The notes beneath the pieces are model-generated. The model was not told the origin of the DNA, searched no databases, and saw only the letters and a program-made list of their open reading frames with translations. This document shows, one piece after another, positions 46,001 to 60,000 of a DNA stretch of 60,000 bases. Every line of letters begins with the position of its first letter. Within the stretch, counting starts at the first letter, position 1. The translations under genes and the position numbers were made by a program. The stretch spans positions 1,118,001 to 1,178,000 of the forward strand of contig OU612067.1 in NCBI GenBank assembly GCA_914767715.1, written 5' to 3'. This DNA is from Membranipora membranacea. Its lineage: Eukaryota > Bryozoa > Gymnolaemata > Cheilostomatida > Membraniporidae.

Positions 46001-49000
46001 TTGGCAGTATGCGTGTACATTAGTGAGGTGTCCCATCAAGGTCTATCCCTCACCACAAAGTAAACAGTACATGCTGATGCTGCCTGCTGACTGTCATAGA
46101 ACTTTGAGTGTATTTAGTAATTACCGATATGTTTGTGTGTTTGATATTTTACAGAGATATAGCAGCTTTACTTTCTCGTTATCAGAGATATAAATTTGAC
46201 AAGATGCTGTATGTGGTAAGTTTTGATGTGTTGGCCCATTTCTGTGGGCTCTTAGCTGTTATGTGATCTGTTTGGTCCTCAATCCTGATCAATAATGATT
46301 TGAATCACTCATATTTAAGTCGATTCTCACTATCAGGCATTCGACCATTAACTGGTTAAAATGTAAACACTGGAAGAGCTACGCCTGCTGATATGTATTT
46401 GATCAATGCTAAGTTTATACCTCAGTGACTATACGTACTCGGCGCTTTGAAGAGTGTGTTTCAATAATTATATAATAATAGAGTAAGGTGATGGCTGAGC
46501 AAGGTTCATCTAAAACCTTGATTAACATTACTCTGATTATTCTCACAGGTCGATGTTAATCAGGTCCGACATTTCAGGCACTTGAAAGGAGTTGTCAGTG
46601 ATTTAGACTTATTTACTGACGACAAAAATCCCAACAACCTGTAAGTTACTTCTTGACAGAAACATTATATTTCCTCAACCTTACATGACAATATCATAAC
46701 TGTTAACTACAAACAAATTCACTCACAAAGTTTATTTGACTCATTGACTGATACGCTACAAGTCTGGCCATATCATCCTCTCCCTCATACAGGTTTGTTC
46801 TCAGGTCCGGCTGCCTACAGGATCATGAGGCATCGGTACATATTTGAGCTTTGCAGTTTGTATTAGACATTTTTATCATCTTTGTCACGGTAATTCTTGT
46901 AGGATGGAGCACGTTAAGTTTGGCAGAGTTAAGGGTATGAGTACGAGACGAGGCCAGGCTGTGTTCTTATCTGATATACTCGATGAAGCCAGAGATAGAA
47001 TGATTGAGAAGATGAAAGAGTCTCATAGTAAGTAAATATCAATACTGCGAGCATCCGCTGTCTATTGTTAAAGTTTTCTGCTCCGTATAAATGTAGTAAG
47101 ACAACTTCAAATTTGACCTAAAACTATAATATTGTGATACTATTTGTTATTCCCTGTTTGGGGAAATTATAGCTTTAAACCTTATTGCGAATCATACACA
47201 AGACACTGCTGGGACGACCAATATGCAAGATACCCACTTCTATGATTTTTTTTAATTCATTTTCATAAGCTTTTATAAGAAGTAAGTTGCTGGCAAGTTG
47301 AAGAAATTTCACCATTTCTTCAGCTCTCGCATACTTACACTATTTGCTCCCACATCTGCTTCCTGACACTAAATTTTCACACAATCATCTCTATTCTGAT
47401 AGCTACACAGTCCGGGTATGAGAATATAGAAATTATAGCGGATAGCCTTAGTACCACTGCAGTGATTGTCTCTGATCTGAAGCTATCTCGTGTTAAGAAT
47501 TATAGCTTCAATTGGGACGATGTTCTCAGCTTTACTGGTAACACTGGTCCCTTCTTACAGATAACTCACGCCAGGCTATGCAGGTAAATGTTAGCTAGTA
47601 TTATCTATTATCATTCTTACCTGTACCTAAATATCCTGACCTAGTCTTTCTCTGCACACCACCCCAGACACAAATTAATAAACAGTGTTTCAGAGCTTGT
47701 TCTTGGAGATATGGGCGTAGATATTTAATATTTTGGCAACTCTTTTCCAATACTGGCAAATAGAATTTTTGCGCCATGAGAAGGGAAATATTACATAGTC
47801 TATGACATTTTGTTAACATTGTCTCTCCTTCATGACCAAATTGGAAACACCTCTGCAGTGAATAGTTGACTGTCTGTCATATCAGCAATCCGACCAATCC
47901 AGTGATGAATCTACCCAACAGTAAGATTTAATCAGCAAATCGTAGAGCATAGTAAATCGGATTAAAGTACTGCTGCTCTTCGCTGCACACTGATCACGTG
48001 ATATACCAATTCTTGTATATCTCTGATCGATAGAGAGTGAATTAATTCACTTAGTAGTAGTACCATCACAAAGAATTTGGTGTGACGACCCGTGTTCAAT
48101 TTTATTAATTAGGGGTGGGTACATGTTAGATACTGCTACTAAATTGACTCTACCGTTCAGATATACACATGTTAATAGTGTAATATCGATGTCAGTGTGG
48201 CTTTGCTGTCGGGATATTTCAAGCTTGAGAAGTATTTGTACTACAGAAAGTAAATAATAGAATTTAATTGTTGACAGTTTGGAGAGAAACTGTGGTATAG
48301 ATCTTAATACAGACGCAACTCTGGATAACCTGGTGGAGTCTGAGTGTGTTAGACTCATCACACATCTGGCCAAGTAAGTCTGACACCTTACCAAGTTAAC
48401 ACTTCATACATGCATTAAACTAATGAAGAAATTACGATCAAAAGTAATAATTCCTGATTTGCCTACACCACTAATGTTTTCATCCATAAAAATGATATGT
48501 ATTATCGTTTTTCACTGGATTGGTCAATATAAATGTTTTTGATAGAAATTACTCCACTGTTGATTCTGAAAACTTTTAATTGATAAATTATACACAGTTG
48601 AAGACTTTGTAACCTGATTAATACTCAGTAGTCTGGTACCAGTAGAGTAGAGGATGTCCTCTCTTTCGACCTGTCATTCTTCATAGTTTTATTGTAGATA
48701 CGATGAAGCTATTGGTAAGGCTGCCAGTCAGTATGAATCTCATCATCTAGTCCGATATCTGTTTGATTTGTGGTAAGTTTGATATTATTGAGATTCTGTG
48801 TACAGCACAAATCCATCTTAAATACTTCGAAACCCCCCCCCCCCAGACAAGATCAGTAAGTTTTCTATTCAATTCATGTCCAGGGCACTCCCCCATGTAT
48901 ACCTTGACACTGACACAATGATGCAAGCTTTGATATTGATTAACGTGATATATCGCTATTTAAAACTTTTTAATATTGTATTGGGATCATGTCTTATAGT

Positions 49001-50253
49001 TATTTTCACAGTTGAAACCTCCCAAATATTTGACGTTGAGTCGCAGTGACCACTGAAAGTTCATTTTGGGGCAAAAAGTGCCCTTTTTAAATTGAGCCCT
49101 CTGTGCCTTGCTACTGAGGTATTTGATTAGTTTTTGCTTTCGAAATATAGAGGAGGCATGGCACTAACTAGAGGAGTGACATTTTAGTGAAACTTCATAT
49201 TTTTAGGCATCCTGTCTTCGAGACTTAAACTTGATTTTTGCAATAGTAAAAGGGCCATTTCTGACCCCTCATTACATGTGACCCCAATAATGCAGAAACT
49301 AAAATTTCCAATTTATTTTACCATTTTGGTCTTGGACTGTCACTTCCATCAATAATCTTACCAGATTACAGATCCTGGTTGTCACAACTGTAACAAATAA
49401 TAACCCAAATTTTCACTAATTTTGGACAAAATTTTCCAGCCAAAAATCAGAAATTCAGAAATATGTCAGTCAAATTTGTTGTCAGCATGATGAACAGCAG
49501 GAGATTGTCTAGATTTCGATCGAAGCGATTATTGATTAAGGCTTTACATCTTGAGATATTTGGATTTTTGTGGCTAAACTAGCTTTATTTGGTCCAAAAC
49601 ATGCACTCCTTTCAAGCCAAAAAACTGAAAATAGGCTGAAAACATGTCATACACACCAGCTTACATTACTCTAGAGAGTATTTCCGAGGTTTTGATTGTG
49701 GCGTTTGATGATAAATTCAATAGTAGAGAAGTTATGAGCATAAAAATTTCTCTCTCGATGCTAAACAATCACCCATTAAGGTGATCCATTGTTGTACACA
49801 ATGTGCTTTGCACGTAATACTGCACAGATTTGCATCACGCTTTTGCATAACGTAATTTACTGCATCATTTTGCCCATTGCTGCCTATATGTTTTCAATGT
49901 ATTTTAATTAATGTACAATTAATCAAGTTATAAACATGCAGTTTTAAATAATTTAGGATATTAAAAATAAGTCAGACTAACTAGCAATGTGTCAGTGAAA
50001 GAATTTCTGAGATGGGACAAGTAGTTCCTGAGAAACTGAAAAGGTGATATATCACGTTAATACACTATATCTCAATATGAACTTCTTCGATTTTTTTTTC
50101 AGCCACTTCTCCAATGCGGCATTCAAGAAACTTGCAGTGAAAAATCAAGAAAAGACTGTTGCTGAGGACAGGCTTGTTATGTTTCATTGTGCCAGATTGA
50201 CAATTGCTAACGGACTAAGATTATTAGGAATTACTCCCATAAAATCTATATGA
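43030..50253 (+). CDS. Arginyl-tRNA synthetase, mitochondrial type
   Basis: Fifteen exons: 43030-43074, 43220-43302, 43677-43991, 44264-44403, 44644-44805, 45197-45270, 45474-45577, 45820-45915, 46155-46215, 46549-46640, 46903-47027, 47403-47583, 48278-48373, 48698-48772 and 50103-50253. All borders are GT-AG, every junction is in phase, and 1800 nt give 599 residues. It charges tRNA-Arg with arginine in an ATP-dependent reaction. It is a class I enzyme: HIGH-type HAGH at residues 157-160 ([11 protein letters not shown]), KMSKS-type MSTRR at about 403-407 ([12 protein letters not shown]), and [12 protein letters not shown] in between. The C-terminal anticodon-binding (DALR) domain ends [13 protein letters not shown]. 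The match to metazoan RARS2 and the extended N-terminus suggest the mitochondrion. Start: ATG at 43030 is the one in phase with exon 2. Intron 14 holds a TTAA-flanked element. Confidence 0.95.
48940..50060. mobile_element. TTAA-flanked inverted-repeat element (piggyBac-like MITE candidate)
   Basis: Starts TTAA-CGTGATATATC (48940-48954) and ends GATATATCACG-TTAA (50046-50060). The ends are thus exact 11-bp inverted repeats inside TTAA, the target duplicated by piggyBac transposases. The interior of about 1.1 kb has no transposase frame. It makes up most of intron 14 of the arginyl-tRNA synthetase gene, ending about 40 bp before the last exon. The right end is itself palindromic (GTGATATATCAC), so chance must be considered. 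Confidence 0.5.
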
Positions 50254-51268
50254 CACTTATTATGCAGTTAATTTATAGGGTGATAGGTGATTTATAGTTC
50301 TTCAGCTGCTCATAAGATCAAATGACTTATCCGTTGGTATAAATGCTTTCTTGTTTTTTCACGCAACCATAAATAGCATAAACTAATAAATCAAAGCATT
50401 GGAAGGTACTTGTTGTCGGCAGTGTAGGAAACAGAAACACACAAGTTAGGAGTTGTCACACATAACTTCTCCTTGGGCAGTTTGTCAATACATAGTTTTT
50501 GGAATGCCCATTCAATGGGAAGTCCATTGGATTTTCCACATCAAGCCTTGGCTTTTAGTTTTACAGCATGTATTAATTAGCATAACGATCAATATGGTAT
50601 AAGAGCATGAATGACAGCTGTAGCACAGGCTATTGGGATTTCCAAAACCGTTCCACTGCTTTCAAATAGAAACTTCCACCATTTCTAGTTTGTCTGAACT
50701 CCCTGTAAGAAGGCTTAATGAATTAAAATAAGGGCTTTTTGCCTTCTCAACAAGGGTGAGTAGGTATGATATAGTATTCATCACTATCAATTTGGTTATA
50801 CCAAGGAGTACTATTACTCCTGGGTTATACTATACAAAGCTATGCTGCTGTACCATTGTCAAAGGCACATTGTTATGATCTTGTTGCTAATGATGATTAA
50901 AACAAAACAACAGGTACATAGACCTGCATAGACAAACCGCTTTCTTACCTTCAAGTGTAGTTGGCAGTTGGTGACCTGCTATGTGAATGTAGCAGATGAT
51001 CAATGTTAAGTGACATTTGGACAAAGAAGCGTGATTTTGGAACGACTATAGAGTCCGTGCAGTCATGATGCACATTATAAACCCAAACCTAGAGAAATTG
51101 TCTCGGCTTCTCGACTTTTCCAATACTAATTTCAAATAAGCCAATCGAGCACTCAGTCCTTGGAATTTCTTGTAGCTACTTGTGACAGCATTGCATATAC
51201 TTGTCTAGCAATGTAATGCTTTCCATTTGTAGGTCTGATATTCAAGAGTTTGAATAACACAAACAAAA
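50254..51268. other. Intergenic between RARS2 and the BIR gene
   Basis: 3' flank of the synthetase gene (AATAAA near 50385) and presumed promoter of the BIR gene. An imperfect hairpin lies around 50794-50830 (AGGAGTA/TACTCCT core). No gene recognised. Confidence 0.4.
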
Positions 51269-52917
51269 ATGGAGCTTCTTGATAGCGCCCCAGCAGTACG
51301 AAACTACCCCCGTCCTCTCCCTCTTCCCACACCCGATCCGACAACGCTGGCCGACACGACCAAAGAGGAACTTGAGATAATTATGAAATCCGAGATAAAG
51401 CGTTTCGAATCATTTGATGAGAGTTGGCCTCATACCCAAAATCTGCCACCCAGGAGAATGGCGGCAGCAGGATTATACTATAAAGGAGAGGGAGATCGGG
51501 TAACATGCGCATTCTGTAGAGGATGGCTACAAGATTGGGACGGAAACGATGATCCCATGGATGAGCATCAGAAACATCACAGTCACTGCAGATTCGTTCT
51601 AGGTGATGAAGATTGTGGTAACATCCCACTCGCTCCACCCTCACCTGGATCCGATCCAATGGATGTCACAAGAGGGAGAAGGCGTTTGTATGACTCATAC
51701 CCAAACTGCAAACCAGTTCCGGGAGGCAAACCAGCATTTCCAACACTAGCTGATTCTGCAGCTAGACTAACCACATTTGCGCGGTGGCCTGATCACACCC
51801 ATAAGCAGGCGGATGATTTGGTCGCTGCAGGTTTCTACTACAGCCTGGTGAGAGATAAAGTCAGATGTTTCTACTGTGCTGTGGAGTTAGAGCAGTGGAA
51901 CATGAATGATATCCCATGGCTTGAGCATGCTCGCTGGTCTCCTAACTGTGAATTCCTGATACAAAGGAGAGGGCGTTTCTATGTTGATCAGGTTGAGGGA
52001 AAGCAGAATGTAAAAGATTTCATTGCTGATCTTCGACATGTGGCTCAACAAAAAAGGCATTCAAAAACATTCATTGATGAAGCTTTGCGCAACCATGGAG
52101 TACCATTTGACACCCCACAGGCTATGAGAAGTGCTGTTGATGCACTAGACATCCAGGATTATGTTCTGCCTGCAATCCAAGCTGATGATAACCACAATGC
52201 TGAACTTCTCGGTGATGGTAGGATATATTGTAAATTTAGCATTATAAGTCTGGCTGAAAGTTAATTATCCGCTTAAAATTTCTCCTGTTATGTAATGAGA
52301 GACCATGAGTCATGATTTTATGAAACCCCAAAGTCTTTCAGACACTTGTATAATGTTTACTACACATATAACTTTTTACAGAGGAGGCTGTACTAGAGAG
52401 CCACGAGAACCTGACTGTGGTAACTCACGCTGTCCAGGGACTAAGGAATGATTTCAACCAGGTGTTTGAGGCTCAAAGTCACCAACTCAATGGTGAGTCT
52501 CATCTCCTCTAACTGCTGCCTTATATTTTTTGTCTAAATGACTTTAACGATTCCATAACAATGAGATAATATCTGTAGTCAGAGTAACTGGCAGTGGGTA
52601 GAGTATAATAAATAAGCAATATACAAATTAAAAAGAACAAACTTACCGCCTTACGAACGGGTGTGCCACAGATTGGATATTAATATCCAATTTCACAATT
52701 TTAAGGGATTCCTTGGTTAACTTTGGTAGATGACCTCATTAGCAGCCAGCATATTGGAGCTGAGTTATGTTCTTTCTATGTAGGGTTTGCGACGACCATC
52801 GCCAATCAGAGTCAGCTGATCAATGATCAGCAGAGAGATATTGCTCAACATAGGCAGGAGCTGGAAGAACAGAGACAGAGAATAGAGCGGCTCGAGCAAC
52901 GACTCACTCAGCATTAA
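51269..52917 (+). CDS. Two-BIR inhibitor-of-apoptosis-like protein without RING
   Basis: Three exons: 51269-52217, 52382-52492 and 52784-52917. They are in phase and total 1194 nt, giving 397 residues. There are two type-II-like BIR zinc folds: residues about 45-110 (zinc ligands C80, C83, H100, C107) and about 166-230 (C200, C203, H220, C227). Both have the CX2C-X16-H-X6-C pattern. Residues about 255-300 (FIDEALRNHG, ALDIQDYVLPA) are helical and recall the UBA-like region of larger IAPs. The end is a coiled coil (about 350-397; QRQRIERLEQRLTQH) and a stop, in the place where IAPs carry a RING E3 domain. BIRs bind caspases or IBM peptides; the ligand here is unknown. The start has an A-rich context (AAAAATGG). 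BIRC family membership is certain; the exact orthologue is not. Confidence 0.93.
52672..52691. repeat. 20-bp perfect palindrome
   Basis: ATTGGATATTAATATCCAAT lies in intron 2 of the BIR gene. Short and probably incidental. Confidence 0.6.
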
Positions 52918-54355
52918 CATGTTACAAGTCTCATCCATAGATGCTTGTGTACATAGTATAGTTGTGTACAATGCTGTTATTCGACATATGGATAGTTGGC
53001 TTGCTTTTTGTATTAAGCAGATATGGTAAGAAATGTGGAGTTTCCTATTATATTTTACTATACATTCATCATCTAAAGACGGTTAAAACAAATCATCCAG
53101 CGAAGGAGTTAGGGTGGTCATCTTGTGTAAAGATTGCAATCCTGCTGGATCTCATATAGCATTGCTACTTTCCCCTTTTATTATTTGTTATCCGTTCCTA
53201 TTAGGTCCACAAACTCCAAACCTTTGTTTTGGAATGCTTTGTGAAGTCTTGGGTGCACCCTTAACTGTAGTAACCCGTGATCCGTATTTCATTAACGTCC
53301 TAGTTCCGTTTGCCAGATGATACAAATTATCGACTTACATTAAGCAATTTGTTTTCATATTGACACAGTTAAACTATAGCGAAATGGTGTTCTCAATGAA
53401 CTATTGGTGTTATATCCCGGTAAATTTCAGTGAGCAAGCAACTTACCATATCGCATTTGCAGCTTTCATTTTTTTCATCACACCATTATCATATTCTGTG
53501 TAACACTCCAGATAGTTTGACCTTTCTTTATCATGGAACTAACATTTTTACTGTACCAATTTTGTCATTTCTACATCAATGTCTTACATTTAGTCTTCTA
53601 ATAAAAATAAAATAGTTGCACCACATTAAATTACAAAAACTTGGAAAAAGATGACAGATATAAAAAGAAAACCTTAACTGAAAATCTTTGGATGACAAAA
53701 TAATAACATGTTTTTCACATAATATTTACTTTTCTCTAGCTTGACTTATTCAAAAAGTATGTATCTTAATTCTTTGACAAAAATGGCGCCTCAACATGGC
53801 AAAATTATAGTACAACAGACAATGTATGAAAATGCCGGAATTGACTGTCAATTGTAATATTGGCGTAGTGAAATATCATTGGTGTAAACTAACCACGTAG
53901 CGCGACGTCGATAACACTACGCGACGTCGCTGACACTAGATAAGGAAAGTAAACCATGCGAGTGTAAGTCAACGGAAAGTATATAATAACAACAATCATG
54001 GTTAGGCTGTCTGGAATTCTCAGCTTTACCCTGCTAGTGATGTTAAACAATATAAGATCTACATAGAATTGCACCATAGTTATTACAATCACAATCCAGT
54101 TGGCCAAGCCAAGTAAAACTTAAAATAAATAGGAATAAGCTAAAACAATGACAAGATATACACAGGCCTGCTGGCATTGTTATACTGTATTAGTCCTTAC
54201 AGGGTATGGAATGAGGATCGACGAGCTATATTACCGGCTTAGCTCGCTATGATCATCTCTCACCAGCCGATCCACTGTGACATCATGTAGAGGTTTTACC
54301 ACTTGGATATCAAAGTATATCTTAGAGTGCTAGTATCTTAGTCACAGGTAAGGCT
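52918..54355. other. Convergent intergenic region
   Basis: Lies between the BIR gene (+) and NSF (-). AATAAA sites near 53600 could end the BIR transcript. A short direct repeat of CGCGACGTCG occurs near 53903-53930. No gene recognised. Confidence 0.4.
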
Positions 54356-59959
<5,604 letters not shown>

Positions 59960-60000
59960 CTGAAATGGTAAACATACAGCAGCTCATATCATGTCAACTA

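Overview
The window is nuclear DNA from an invertebrate animal. It is AT-rich, its genes are split by many GT-AG introns, and it carries LINEs, foldback/MITE elements and minisatellites. A sponge or another early-branching invertebrate is plausible but not proven: there is a short-chain collagen C4-type domain, a DEG/ENaC channel relic, and compact neighbouring genes on both strands. No bacterial operon, CRISPR array or rRNA gene was seen.

Layout. 1-12.1 kb is repeat-rich: a foldback element (1589-2097), a 42-bp minisatellite that passes into a 14-bp one (about 2255-2980), a second decayed foldback (about 4150-4590), a nearly full-length but dead non-LTR retrotransposon (about 5.0-9.06 kb), and a large inverted-repeat element (9766-10843) containing an inverted piece of the same LINE. 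12.1-15.2 kb: a 13-bp minisatellite directly precedes a four-exon GNAT acetyltransferase gene (+), which has a LINE remnant in intron 2. 15.8-23.6 kb: exons of a DEG/ENaC sodium channel (-) with several stops and frameshifts. 26.9-29.2 kb: LINE and SINE debris. 29.7-33.1 kb: a damaged coiled-coil/short-chain-collagen-like gene (-), interrupted by a perfect hAT-type MITE carrying a tRNA-like Pol III unit. 34.6-38.7 kb: a complete 2-Cys peroxiredoxin (-), whose first intron holds a 57-bp-arm hairpin. 39.6-39.9 kb: three perfect hairpins in a row. 43.0-50.3 kb: a complete 15-exon mitochondrial-type arginyl-tRNA synthetase (+). 51.3-52.9 kb: a two-BIR protein without RING (+). 54.4-60 kb: the last 14 exons of NSF (-), running off the right edge.

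The genes have unrelated housekeeping or signalling roles (amine or small-molecule acetylation, peroxide removal, mitochondrial translation, apoptosis or signalling control, SNARE disassembly). Their order suggests no shared pathway. For the GNAT, peroxiredoxin, RARS2 and BIR genes the exon lengths sum exactly to whole codons across all junctions, and the NSF exons are phase-consistent as far as the window shows. This is strong internal support for those models. It also makes the indels in the DEG/ENaC and collagen-like genes stand out as real decay, or as local sequence errors.
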